A DNA stretch of 64,000 nucleotides from Orthosia cruda (GCA_964057195.1 OZ059840.1:23283721-23347720), one strand, 5' to 3'; counted from the stretch's first letter, positions 29,457 to 40,150 are shown. Made by a program: numbers and translations. Notes: a model not told the origin generated them from the sequence alone.

Positions 29457-32400
29457 TTTACTTTTCCTCATTAATAAATTCAAACCATCAATCTGCAGCA
29501 TTGCTGAGACATGGCTTCGTTCTGAAAGTAATTTCAGAATCCCATGTTTCAATGGTGTTCGACATGATAGATCAGATGGATATGGGGGATGTGCTTTGTT
29601 CATCAATAACAAAGTATCATTCACCCCAATTCCTCTACCCTTTGTAGGTGACAACATCAATGTTGTTGCTGTTAAGGCTGAGGATATAATTGTTTTTAGT
29701 TTTTATATTGCATACCCACAAATTGCTGATCTTGATATCATAAAAAGTTTGTTAAGTAATGTACAAGGTCCATTACTTGTCATGGGTGATTTTAATGGTC
29801 ACCACTATAGATGGGGGTCAGAAACCTGTGACAATTTTGGTATAGGCTTAGTGGATATATTAGATGAACTTAATTTATGTGTGATAAATGATGGGTCTGC
29901 CACACGTCGAGCTGTGCCTGGGCAAAATAACAGTTGTGTTGATTTGACATTTTGTTCATCTAATATAGCCAGCCTTTTTAATTGGAGTCGCTTGATTATG
30001 ACCTATGGGAGTGATCACTATCCCATCATGGTGGAAATACCTTCCAAAATTATCCCTGATAGAATCTGTGCTCCTCTTTTAAAATATCAACTGAACTCAG
30101 TTGATTGGGACCTTTACTCAAAAATTATAGATTTGCGCGTCTCCTCTCTTCCTTCCATTAATGATGAAAATGCTCAGGAATGCTTTTTGTCATTCTCCAA
30201 CATAATATCTGCTACAGCAGATGATTGCTTCCCTGCCAAAAAACTGCCAAAGGGCAAAATCCCATCTCCGCCATGGTGGGATAGGGAATGTTCTGCTGTG
30301 ATCAAAGCTAGGAATGAGGCCGAAATGAATTTTAACTTAAATATGAACCTAGAGAACATCATAGCTTTTCAGCATATATTGGCTAAGTCCAGGAAACTAC
30401 TTAAGAAAAAAAAAAGAGATAGTTGGCGTAGGTATTGTGATTCACTGAGTCCATCCACTCCAGTTTCAGTAGTATGGCGTAGGTTGAAATCCTTTAGGAA
30501 TAATTTGAGGCCTCCCTCTGGGAGCATAATGTCTGATGAGCTTAGTCACCAGTTTTTTTCTAAATTAGCCCCAGCTTATGTTCCTGGTAAATATGAATGT
30601 GTCTCAATGAACCACCAAACAGCATCAGATGATCCTTTGGACAGACCATTTACATTGGAGGAACTTAAATCTGTCCTTGTCCATGTAAGGGACTCTGCCC
30701 CCGGGGTGGATGGATTCCCATATTCCTTCATAACCAAAGCTGGAGATAAGACCCACCAGTATTACCTGGACTTGGCCAATTACTGCTTTTCCTCTGGATA
30801 TATTCCTCCTGATTGGAAGGTTCAAATTATTATTCCAATATTAAAACCTGGTAAAGATCCTAGTGATCATTGTTCCTACAGACCAATTGCTCTATCGTCC
30901 ATACTCATTAAACTCTTGGAACACCTTATTAAAAACCGCCTGGAATGGTTTGTGGAGAGCAGGAAATTGCTACCAACATCTCAATTTGGCTTTAGGAAAA
31001 GTCTGGGTACAGCTGATAGTGTGGGTACCCTCACATCAGAGATCCGGTTGGCCCTTAGTAGGAATGAGTCTGTGGTAGCCGTTTTCTTAGACATTTCAGC
31101 TGCATATGATTCTGTCCTCATCCCTGTTCTTGGGCAGAAAATGAAAGAGCTGGGAATCCCGCCTAAAATTCGTCAGACCATATCAAATATCTTTTTAGAC
31201 CGTAGTCTTAAATTAAGAATTCCTGGGGAGGAGTCTGCATCAAGATTAGCTTGGCGGGGCCTTCCTCAGGGATCCGTTCTTAGTCCCCCTTTATACAATA
31301 TTTATACCTGCAATCTACCTTCCTGTTTAAATCTTAATTGTAAAATCCTTCAGTATGCTGATGATATTGCGTTATTGGTCTGTGGCAATTCCATTGTGGA
31401 TGCTGCTCAATCTATGAATGTTTCTTTGTCCTCATTAAACCAATGGCTGTTAGATCATGGGTTATCTTTAAGTGCTCCAAAAAGTACATCAGTTGTGTTT
31501 ACTCGCAGACGTATTATCCCTCAACTTGACATTAATATAGATGGCCAATTTATACCAGTCAAAGAACAGGCTAGGTTTCTGGGAGTTATCCTGGATTCTA
31601 AATTGTCAGGTGTGGACCACATTAATAATACAGTTAAAAAATGTGAGCGCTCAGTTTCGATTCTTAAGGCTCTGGCAGGTGTCTGGTGGGGGGCTCACCC
31701 ATACACCTTAAAACTGGTATACAATGCTCTGGTTAGAAGCGTGTTGGATTACTGTAGCTACTTAATTGAGCCATGTAATAAAGAAGCCCTACGTAAATTC
31801 GATGCAGTCCAGGCCAAATGCCTTAGAATAGTTATTGGCGCCATGAAATCTTCCCCCATTAACGCTCTCCAGGTTGAATGTGCAGATCCTCCCCTTACCC
31901 TTCGTAGACAATACTTAGCAGATCGTTTCTTGTCAAATGTTTTCTCCCTCTCATCCCATCCCTTACTTCCCATTTTGGAGCAAATCAACCTTTCTTTTAA
32001 TGTCTCTTCTTACTGGAATAATAAATGTATTCCATTGATGAATAGGTACAGGGAGCTTAAACAACTCTCTTAGCCTGTTTGTCAATACCCTTCTCTTCCA
32101 GTATTTGCTTCCGCATATGAGGTGGTCCATTTCAAGCCAAAGATCGTCTTGGGCCTTGGTATCACTAAAAACTCCCAGGACGTAAAAGCAGAGTTTGCTC
32201 GGGCTATTCAGAGATACTGGAAGGGTTGGAATTTGTTCTATACGGATGCATCTAAATTATCATCAACGGGGTGTACAGGTGTTTCAACATACTTCCAGAA
32301 CTCTAAAATAGCTCTTTTATTCCAATGTCCGCCAGAATCTTCAGTTTTTACAGGGGAATGCATCGGTATCCTAGAAGCCATCAATTTTATATTATCGCAC

Positions 32401-33108
32401 AATATCCAAAATTCGGTTATTTTTTCAGATTCGCATAGTAGCATCCAGGCTCTAGGACAAAATCAATTAAAATCTAAAATTCACAGCAAGATTATTGTAG
32501 ATATACGTAATTTACTCTTCTCTTGTCACAACAAAGGTTTAAACATTGAAATAGTTTGGGTTCCCAGCCATTCGGGTATATGTGGCAACGAGTGTGCTGA
32601 CTCTCTGGCAAAATTTGCTACATCCAAACCTGTGGATAGAAAACACTATCTGCTTCATAGTTACGACTTGCGCTCAGACACCAAACTTAAATTATTCAGC
32701 TCGTGGTCAGCGGAGTGGCAAGCAAGCTCGAAACTCAAAGGGGCATATTATGCCAACATTCAACCTGACATCCAGCGGAAACCTTGGTTTTTCAAATGCC
32801 CTAAAATGTCTAGAAGAGCTGTTTCATCCTTGTGTAGGCTGAGACTCGGTCACTGCTGTAGTCCAGTATTCCTAAATAAGATCCGTGTTCGTGACTCTTC
32901 CTTGTGTGAGTGCGGCCTTGATGATGGTACATTAGACCATATCTTTTTTTCATGTCCTTCGTATTCCCACTCCTTTGACTTGTATCATATGCTTCCCAAC
33001 ATTAAAATCCCCCTCCCTATCAACTTCCATTCCCTTTTAGCAAATTTCTCTCCTAAAGTTATCAAACTCCTTTCAAAATTTATAATTGACAATGGCATCA
33101 AAATGTAG
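29398..33108 (+). pseudogene. I-type LINE ORF2: endonuclease-RT-RNase H with one in-frame TAG
   Basis: One frame runs from ATG 29398 to the stop at 33108 (about 1236 codons), broken only by TAG at 32071-32073. Endonuclease: IAETWL, MGDFNGHHYRWG, GSDHYPI. Reverse transcriptase: APGVDGF, FLDISAAYDSV (near codon 563), RGLPQGSVLSPPLYNIYTC, QYADDIALLV (near codon 651). RNase H: FYTDASKL, GECIGILEA, FSDSHSSIQAL, WVPSHSGICGNECADSLAK, with all four catalytic acids present. A C-terminal Cys/His segment (CECGLDDGTLDHIFFSC) follows. The TAG separates RT from RNase H. It may be a recent mutation, or less likely a tolerated stop. Everything else looks functional. Confidence 0.88.
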
Positions 33109-33159
33109 TTACTTTTTTTTTATTTTTTTTTTATCAATGTCTATCTTTGTTATCTACCA

Positions 33160-33358
33160 CAAAGTTCGTCGGCTCATCTCACCGCGCTGTCGCCTCTACA
33201 TGACACTGGAAGAATAAACAAAGTTCGACGGCTCGACTCACCGTGCTGTCGACTCCACATGACATCGAAAGAATAGCTCAATTCGACGGCTCGCGTCATT
33301 GTGCTGTCGTCTCTACATGACACTGGCAGAATAGTCGGCATCGGCTCAGTTGCCAAAG
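33160..33358 (+). repeat. Three ~59-bp tandem repeats in the I-type 3' UTR
   Basis: Units start at 33160, 33219 and 33279. Each begins CAAAGTTCG or CAATTCG-ACGGCTC and contains GCTGTCG-CTC-ACATGACA and AGAATA. A partial unit (CATCGGCTC) follows before the poly(A). Units differ by about 10-20%. Repeats of this kind near the tail are a plausible recognition structure for the element's own RT, inferred from position. Confidence 0.88.
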
Positions 33359-33360
33359 AA

Positions 33361-33380
33361 GAAAAAAAAAAAAAAAAAAA
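33361..33380 (+). other. Poly(A) tail of the I-type LINE
   Basis: A run of A's right before the 3' target-site duplication, showing target-primed reverse transcription of a polyadenylated or A-tailed RNA. Confidence 0.88.
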
Positions 33381-33392
33381 ACATGGTGCTGC
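33381..33392. repeat. Target-site duplication, I-type LINE (3')
   Basis: Second copy of ACATGGTGCTGC. The bases that follow (CGTCTTATAGCTAGGGTG...) continue the terminal inverted repeat of the MITE that was the target. Confidence 0.9.
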
Positions 33393-33792
33393 CGTCTTAT
33401 AGCTAGGGTGTCACTATCTGACAAAATAATATTTTGTTTTATAGATGAAAAACAGCGAAATAATAAAACTCAATGCTGTTGATCAACTTTAAATCATGTG
33501 CGAGAGTTTCTGGTGTCTAAAAATAAATCTAATTGCGTACTTTCCAATAGGTATTTAATTCAATTTTAATCCAATTTTAGTTTAAATTAATTACTAAATC
33601 TTATCAAAATAGGTTTTTATACATATGCATATATACATATGAGGTGTTTTTATTTTTACCTGGAATATTGATCGTTGAAAAATACTGGTTTGAGAGAGTG
33701 ATAAAGATTTGTTTCCTGATTGTGAAGGTATCAAAGAATTAAAAACGGCCAATTTTCAGATAGTGACACTCTAGTTATAGGACGGCAGTGCA
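33385..33792. mobile_element. MITE with ~35-bp TIRs, interrupted by the I-type LINE
   Basis: GTCTTATAGCTAGGGTGTCACTATCTGA on the left (to 33421) is the inverted match, with three or four differences, of the right end at 33756-33790 (TCAGATAGTGACACTCTAG then TTATAGGACGGCAGTGC). The element is about 0.4 kb with an AT-rich, non-coding interior. Its left end was split by the I-type insertion, so its first ~8 bases also form part of the target duplication. The superfamily cannot be told. Confidence 0.75.
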
Positions 33793-33799
33793 GTACTAA

Positions 33800-34295
33800 T
33801 AACATGAGGTTTATCGTACCTACTGCTCAAAGCTAGGTAAGTACGGTGTGTAAGATTGAAACATTAGATTTCTAGTGAGAAGTAGCCAACCATCGCTTAC
33901 ACTATGCAGCTAACTATTTTCCGAGCTGACTTCTACAATTTTTTAGATGGCTGGCTGATAAGATTTTGTTCCTTTTTTGCTGACTAGAAGTCGGTCGACT
34001 TAGTTTGTGGTGAACGCTCTTTTTTACTTAATAGTCGTTGTCAGGTAGGCTTTTGGCCTGTGTTTCTTTGGGATCAGGTGAGTAGTACAAGGAAACACAC
34101 TACACATACTTATTTGCACAGATTAAAAGACACACAACATTCTAGATACATAATAATAAAAATAGAAAAAAAAAATCTGAAGTAGGCTTAAGTTAGGCTT
34201 GGCTTGGCTTTGTGGTGGCCACTTAATTCGCAGCCACTAATTTTGTTAATGTAAAATTTTACTTCTACGTTTTTCTGGCATGTCAAAAACTACGA
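33800..34295. other. No gene recognised
   Basis: AT-rich DNA. A GGCTTAAGTTAGGCTTGGCTTGGCTTTG stretch near 34182-34210 is a short direct-repeat run. Nothing coding is visible. Confidence 0.45.
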
Positions 34296-34303
34296 CAGAA
34301 TCA

Positions 34304-34510
34304 TTATCTGCCACATATGGCTCGCGTTTGACCACTATCTCGCCTGATGTTAAGTGATGATATGGTCGAAGGTGGAGCACGCTTGCCTAGAAGTAACCTA
34401 TTCACTCTTGACTTGAAGACCCCTAGGTTGTAGCTTTTAAGGAAACAAGGACGCTGGCAGGGAATTCCACTCCTTAGCTGTACGCACAATGAAAGTATTT
34501 TCAAAACGCT
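34304..34510 (-). pseudogene. LINE ORF2 C-terminus, 5'-truncated copy
   Basis: The minus strand encodes FLKSYNLGVFKSRVNRLLLG (about 34440-34380) and KRAPPSTISSLNI. This is the same C-terminus as at 62170-62360, where the copy is longer and on the plus strand. The N-terminal side ends within EWNSLPxSVF-like residues in a shifted frame. Only the last ~65 codons remain. Confidence 0.7.
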
Positions 34511-34519
34511 TAATTTATT

Positions 34520-34960
34520 TTATTTATTTTTTTATGTTCAATAACACAAATGATTTCTCAAAGGAAAAAAATCTTATCACTTCTATAATATAATATTTGC
34601 GATACTCAAATTGATATTTTCTTACAGAACTGTTTCTTACTTTTAAATCCAAACCCTGAGCTGACCATATTTGACGACACCCACACACAATCTCTGCTAT
34701 TAATTCCGAGAAAACATTAATCCACATAGAAAAAATCAATTATGGCACTAATTAGTTTCGTTCAATGCTTTCGCAATCGCTTATCAAGCCCTTATGATAT
34801 TCAATTCAATAGGCTTTATAAGTACACCCTACCATAAAATTGAAAACCAAGGTGAAATATTTCGCATTTAACATTAAATAATCCAACGTCATTAAACGGA
34901 AAACATAATTGGATGTAAGTTGTGGAAAAGTCCGCAAATGACCTACATTCTCACTCATAA
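34520..34960. other. No gene recognised
   Basis: AT-rich DNA, with no domain and no clear repeat boundary. Confidence 0.45.
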
Positions 34961-34961
34961 T

Positions 34962-35103
34962 AGTAGTTTATGAAACTGTTGCATAATGAGGGGTATTAAA
35001 ACATGAGTGTGTGTTTAAAAACCGAGCCGTAGGCGAGGTTTTTAATAGCTTTCACACGAATGTTTTAATACCTAGTTATGTGCAGTTTCATACACTACTT
35101 TAT
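34962..35103. repeat. Nested inverted repeat, ~50-bp arms
   Basis: Left arm 34962-35012 (GTTTATGAAACTG, GGTATTAAAACAT) is inverted at about 35053-35103 (ATGTTTTAATACC, CAGTTTCATACAC). Inside lies a smaller hairpin, TTAAAAACC / GGTTTTTAA, around CGAGCCGTAGGCGA. The whole can fold into one long stem. It directly adjoins the Crypton-like frame at 35110. Confidence 0.7.
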
Positions 35104-35109
35104 CTACAC

Positions 35110-35301
35110 TCATAAATTGGGATTGAACCTACTAGATACCTCTTTTTGCATTTTCCATGCCATAAAATCGTGATAGCATTTGTCATATACTTTTCTCGAC
35201 TTTGCTGGTAATAAATTAAGAGTAATTTCCTTCGCTGCATCTAAAATATCGGGCGGAGTCAAATTTTCTTCACATTCACTGATATCAGACATTTCACACA
35301 C
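35110..35301 (-). pseudogene. Crypton-like tyrosine recombinase, N-terminal fragment
   Basis: A 63-codon frame on the minus strand: an acidic start (SDISECEENLTPPDILDAAK), then LNLLPAKSRKVYDKCYHDFM and AWKMQKEV. This resembles the N-terminal SAM-like segment of Crypton/'integrase-like' proteins common in arthropod genomes. The catalytic domain is absent: after KEV the similarity stops. The DNA there reads AAAGAG|GTATCT, a possible splice donor, so this could be the first exon of a spliced element gene or a truncated copy. The family assignment is from memory of the motif pattern. Confidence 0.45.
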
Positions 35302-35409
35302 AATAATTTAAATAACTCATGAAATTCAGTACAGCAAAACTTGCAAAACGTATGAATGGCGCCAAAACCCAGCACATCACCGCATTAACCACGCATGCGC
35401 TAAGGCTTA

Positions 35410-35646
35410 GCACGCACTGCGATCTTTATTCGCGCGATTTTTTTCCGCCCATTCTGCGAACTATGTAATTGTACGAAGTTGTTCGCATCGGTAACGAAAT
35501 CGTGCGGAAATAATTCTGCAAGAAATCCGTGTTTTGCCACAGAATCCACCGCACCACGGCGCGAATTTTATTCGCCCGAATATTTTGAGCTCTATGAACA
35601 GGTAGAAGGAAACAAAATTCGCGCGAATAAAAATAACAGTGCGTGC
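35410..35646. mobile_element. MITE with ~40-bp TIRs and TA duplication
   Basis: GCACGCACTGCGATCTTTAT and the following TTCGCGCGA at the left end are inverted at the right end (TCGCGCGAATAAA...CAGTGCGTGC). TA flanks both sides (35408-35409 and 35647-35648), the duplication of Tc1/mariner-type insertions. The interior of ~150 bp is non-coding and itself partly palindromic (GCGCGAATTTTATTCGC). Confidence 0.7.
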
Positions 35647-35654
35647 TATGTCTA

Positions 35655-36650
35655 AAGCGGGCATTGTCATAGACAATTTAAAATTGGAATCAAATCTTTT
35701 TATAATAGGTACTATAAAATGGCATTACAAAAAAAATATTGATGGAAACTCCTTAGTGATTAACTTCTTGGATTTGTCCTGTATCGTAATAGAAAAAAAT
35801 TGTTTTATAGCATTATTTTGTTAGAGAAATAGTGTTATAATAAGATTCTATTTTAAAATTTCGGTATTGTGTTTATAAAGTATGCCAATATAAACTTTTT
35901 TTGAATTTTATAATTCGAATATTACGATATGAGAGTAGATAAAGTAAATAATGTGTGTGTCATCACTATTTTTGTTTAATATTCGAAATTCAAATAAAGG
36001 TAATAGAACATTTTATTGCAATTGAAATGAATGTTGTGGACGTGTCTATACATGAAACCTTATCGGCCAGTAATCGAAAACTTATTCTACAAATTCCTAT
36101 TTCAAATAGTACTCGTATTGGCAATAAGAATACCTAGACAGGGTGATTTTTAATCCATAGACATTCTTTCGGGAGGTGAAAGTACATGAATAAGAACAGT
36201 TTTTAGTTTACCATGGGACACAAACTAAAATAGAATCCCAGGGTGCTACAGCCACTACACACTACATTAACCAAGAATTATGTACGAGCCACAAAACGAA
36301 TAAAAATAAAAACATTCATTTCCATAAAACGGGACCGTACTATAATTAAACTACATACCTACATATCTACCTATTTATGAGTGTGTAGAATTAAATGGTA
36401 GCAGTAGTGCAGGGTATGAAAATGCAATAGCGAGGGAAAAGGCTCGCCGGCCATTACGCAGGTTATTTGATTAAGTAAAGGATAATTAAATTGCCGACGG
36501 AAAATTGTGTGAAACAGATATATTGTTATAGTGGGAAGATTGGTTGTGTCGTCATCAACATCTAACTATTACGTTGTGTGTAGACAATATACCGTGAAAT
36601 GTACGAAATCTGGATATGTAATAAACATATCAAATCCTAATACAATAATC
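35655..36650. other. No gene recognised
   Basis: AT-rich DNA, with no domain-bearing frame. Confidence 0.45.
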
Positions 36651-36654
36651 ACAC

Positions 36655-36875
36655 TAATATTATAAAGGCGAAAGTTTGTGAGTGTGTATGTTCGTTACTT
36701 CTTCACGCTCAAAGGGCTGGGTGGATCTGAATGAAATTTAGCAGAGAAATAGATTATAGTCAGATATAGCACATAGGATTTTGTTATTCACGTTTTATCC
36801 GACGAATATGTTCCCTCGGGATAATTTCTAACATTCACGCGGGCGAAGTCGCTGGCTGAAGCCAGTAACATTATA
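36655..36875 (+). mobile_element. Helitron-like non-autonomous copy
   Basis: Starts around ATTATAAAGGCGAAAGTTTGTGAG and ends CACGCGGGCGAAGTCGCTGGC, a GC-rich hairpin just before the end, as in the better copy at 56.1 kb. The expected CTAG end has become CAGTAA. Assignment to Helitrons rests on the hairpin plus CTRR-type end seen in related copies. Confidence 0.5.
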
Positions 36876-36879
36876 AATT

Positions 36880-37970
36880 AAAATGTTTGGTTACAATTTA
36901 TATGACTCATTCAGAAAGCAGTTTTCATACATTCAAAATACATTGTTATGATATTATTATATATATTAGTTATGATCAATCTAGTACTAAATACTGACTG
37001 ATATTTTAAGGCGATTATTTTGCGGTAGCATTAATCAGGTTACTCTGAAAATATTATTCTATAGAGGAATGCAAGCGTATTTTTATTAAAACATCACGTT
37101 AACAAATTGCTGTAGTTAAAATTTAATGTTTTTCACTGTCTTTTCGTAGAAGAATAAATTACTCTGCATAAACCTTTTTAAAGGTGGCTAGTAAAATTTG
37201 GAATTATCTGGTTAGATTGTATTGATTCTAAGTTGGGTATAGAATTGATTGGGTATAGAATTTTTATCATTATTATTTAAATCGCCAGCGAGATGACTAA
37301 TACTCGTGCCTTCTCTGTATATGAAAAGGGCTTGCAATGAGCTGTTAAAAATATTATTATTTAAATTGGATAAATCCAAAACCACACCAATACCACGGCA
37401 CAAACAATAACTCCATTTAGTATTACAGAAAACATTTCATAATTATAATTAGAAGAGCAACTACTCGCGATATTATATTCAATAGAGCAACACTGGTTTA
37501 TCAACCGTTGAAACATTTGAAATCAAATGCTAATTCCCTTTGGATTTAGGTAAACAATAATAACAAATTATGCTTCCAAACATTGAAATTCATGTTGGTA
37601 ATTGTAACTGGCATTTGTGCGTTATATTACTGAAATAGGATTATATCTAAAGTTATAAGATTCAAAGTTTTGATATTGAATTTTTAAATCCATTATAACA
37701 TTACTTCACGTCTGTATTCGCCGAAGGGTAAGGTAGGACACATCCAAAATATATTTATCTTAAATCAATATAATTGAAGGCGAGTCTATTTTTATCAACC
37801 GAGCACAAATCCAGAAGCTACTATTGAGTAATTTCAGAAGTATACACCATATACCACTTTCTCTGACCTGGGAACCAAATCACGGCCCACATACTCTGCG
37901 GTGGCGTTTGCGACAGCTAGAGCAACGAAGCAATCAAGTAACCCACCGCAAGTCATACCTAGCTAATACC
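36880..37970. other. No gene recognised
   Basis: AT-rich DNA. The part near 37860-37930 (GACCTGGGAACCAAATCACGGCCC, GCGACAGCTAGAGCAACGAAG) looks like a degraded SINE or LINE piece, but I cannot name it. Confidence 0.4.
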
Positions 37971-37974
37971 TCCT

Positions 37975-38055
37975 ATAAGATAGACCGATGACCTGGTGAA
38001 GGCCACTGGAATCCAATGGATGCTAGAAGCACAGGACTGGTCAACATGATGTTGA
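37975..38055 (+). mobile_element. RTE-type fragment
   Basis: AGACCGATGACCTGGTGAAGG...ATCCAATGGATGCTAGAAGCACAGGACTGGTC corresponds to the RWTDDLVKxxGxxWMxxAQDxS block of the RTE C-terminus. It breaks off before the usual end. Confidence 0.5.
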
Positions 38056-38059
38056 ATAT

Positions 38060-39060
38060 CAAAAATGTGTCCGTAATAAATGGATAGAAAATAATCGTAG
38101 CTATCTTCTACGTCCAATAGGCAAACATGCTTTGAACTAGATCACGTGGCTTTTTCACGTGCCTGTACTAAATCAATATCCTTCACTACTATTTGTTGTT
38201 GTGTAGATACAGCTAACCAATCTCAAGTATAGTGAACTTTGGCATTCGAAACATTGCCTATAGTATTATAAATTATCCGAACGTGATAGTTAGGGCTCCG
38301 AACTCCGGCTTTCGACTTTTCCGATTGTACCTATAAGTTGGCTGCTTCATATAGAGTTCTCAAAATATGTGATATTATTATACGAAAATGTTCGTGGCTG
38401 AAATGAAATCAAAATATGGACAGTGTCTGCTGCCAGTATGAGATTATATTCACTTCTCCAATCGCTGTCTGTTAGCTAGTGCAAGTGGAAGAAATTGTTC
38501 ACTTTTGTAAAGAAAATCTACACAAGCTCTCAAGCTCAAGACTGTAGCACAGCAGCCCCATAAAACCATGATACGACTTAAGATGACTAAAGCTCCATTT
38601 CTGAAATAAAAATTCTCGCAAAATTTGAGGGAAAAGGGAAATGCCCATTTTCGGCCATAAACCGCCCAACAATTTGCTTTTGTTAAAAAAAAACATCTTG
38701 ATTTATGTTTATTAATCGCGGTATTTATTTATCCAAACAAGATTGCAACATTTTTGCAAAAAATAAAAAGTACCGGAAAGATAAAATGAAATTATCGCCG
38801 CTTTTTTCTACAACATAATTCAAATAACATTACGCGGTTTCTACCACGGCAATTAACGCGACGTTGTTATAACCTTACACGCCCAAATAGCTCAAGAGAT
38901 TCAACTTCATCCCATGGCATATGCACCGTAAAATAATTATGCACTGCACAAAATCCAGGGAAGCTTCGCAGATAAACCATGGTCCATACACTCGGTGCCG
39001 GCTGCAGGGTAACAGATGGGTAAGTAATATTTTGAGTTCTAAAAGGAAGGTGGAAAAAAA
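38060..39060. other. No gene recognised
   Basis: AT-rich DNA without a recognisable gene or element. Confidence 0.45.
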
Positions 39061-39069
39061 AATACAAAA

Positions 39070-39165
39070 AAAAACATCATCATCATAATTTCAGCCGAAA
39101 GAGGTCCTCTGCTGGACATAGGCCTCCCCCAGGCGTCGCCACATTGATCGATACCGTGCGTCAAA
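39070..39165 (-). mobile_element. RTE-type LINE, 3' end fragment
   Basis: Plus-strand CATCATCATCATAATTTCAG, CTGGACATAGGCCTCCCCCAG and GTCGCCACATTGATCG are the reverse complement of the RTE C-terminus and its tail. It is truncated after about 95 bases. Confidence 0.62.
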
Positions 39166-39189
39166 CAAAATTTACCAGCTTCCTAAAAG

Positions 39190-39400
39190 AAACACTACAG
39201 ACTGGCAAATTACTTTCTTTTCCGAAATCAGTGTCTTTGGTATCTACCTATTGTTACACGTTTTTCGACACCGACTTCAGTAAAGAAAGTGATTTTTCAA
39301 TTTGTAATGCTTTTTTTGGAAGTCGATTTATTTTTGTTAAAACTTTTTATATTTTACTATTCGAGATAACTTATACCCGTGACTAACTTATCTTAAAGGA
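39190..39400 (-). repeat. Interspersed repeat shared with 57.2 kb
   Basis: On the minus strand GAAGTCGGTGTCGAAAAACG and TACCAAAGACACTGATTTCGG parallel 57255-57315, where the same words lie in a fold-back. No ORF is supported. Confidence 0.45.
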
Positions 39401-39460
39401 GTTCTAGTGGTCATCTGTGAACTGTGAACCACCGTTGGTCAACCGCTATTCCAACCGCGT

Positions 39461-39521
39461 CAGGCGGCCAACCGCTAGTGCGTAAGAGAAGCCCTCTTAC
39501 GCACTAGCGGTTGGCCGCCTG
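39461..39521. repeat. Perfect 28-bp hairpin, 5-nt loop
   Basis: Bases 39461-39488 and 39494-39521 are exact reverse complements with loop AAGCC. The stem is GC-rich (GGCGGCCAACCGCTAGTGCG core), unlike the AT-rich surroundings. Imperfect relatives of the stem (GGTCAACCGCTATT, CCAACCGCG) lie just upstream at 39437-39459. Perfect pairing suggests a recent snap-back duplication or a structured element. It has no coding context. Confidence 0.88.
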
Positions 39522-39529
39522 GGATCCTA

Positions 39530-40150
39530 AGATCCAGAGATCTTAAGTTATTATTCCTAATGGTAAATAATAAAAAAATATTTCTATAATGGTCTAAGAT
39601 TCATTACCTTGACTCGGTTTGTTTACCGAGGAAAACTGATGTAGACGTACTATCTTTCTAGTACTTAATCAGCTGCAGAACCCTGAGATGCCAAAAGTAT
39701 TATGATTTTGCGTACTAACCTCAAAAATAAAGATTTATCTCTTCCCACCCTTTAGTTTTAAGCACAGCAGCACCGTACAATACGAAATCCGCGCTGTAAT
39801 TATAAATCATTCGGACCACGTCCGTTTAAACGGCTTACTATATTTAAATTTTATTATAATCTCTGCTTTTGAACCGCTCCCTATTTAAACCTGCGGCTTT
39901 TCGGTGACTCCCTCTTAAGCTTTGTGCTTACATAGAAAATATAGTGTACGTTTTCATCGTTTTCCAGAGTATAAATGCATTTGCATAACTCCTGTTTTCG
40001 TTTCATTGCTCCTTCGAATTTTTCGCCGCAAAATGTACACATAGTATGAAATGTGTGGTATAAAGTTAAAGTGAAGTAATGTTTTTGCGTTACGATTATT
40101 TAATGCGGTAAAACAACAGGTTTTGTATGAATATAGGCCGTGCGAAGAAC
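39530..40150. other. No gene recognised
   Basis: AT-rich DNA, without identifiable features. Confidence 0.45.

Larger units (their letters stand above)
27778..33380 (+). mobile_element. I-type LINE, full length and nearly intact
   Basis: A complete element: 5' UTR (27778-28052), ORF1 (28053-29456), overlapping ORF2 (29398-33108, one internal TAG), 3' UTR with about three 59-bp repeats, and a poly(A) tail (33362-33380). A 12-bp duplication ACATGGTGCTGC (27766-27777 and 33381-33392) bounds it exactly. Gag with CCHC knuckles plus an ORF2 with endonuclease, RT and RNase H is the I-clade arrangement (inferred). It inserted into the terminal inverted repeat of a small MITE. All catalytic motifs look intact, which makes it the best-preserved autonomous-type element in the window. 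Confidence 0.92.

Noticed and set aside
33760..33830. A clean target duplication for the MITE at 33.4-33.8 kb
   Set aside because: ACTAACATG and ACTAATAACATG lie outside the two ends but not directly adjacent to the inverted repeats, so the match may be chance.
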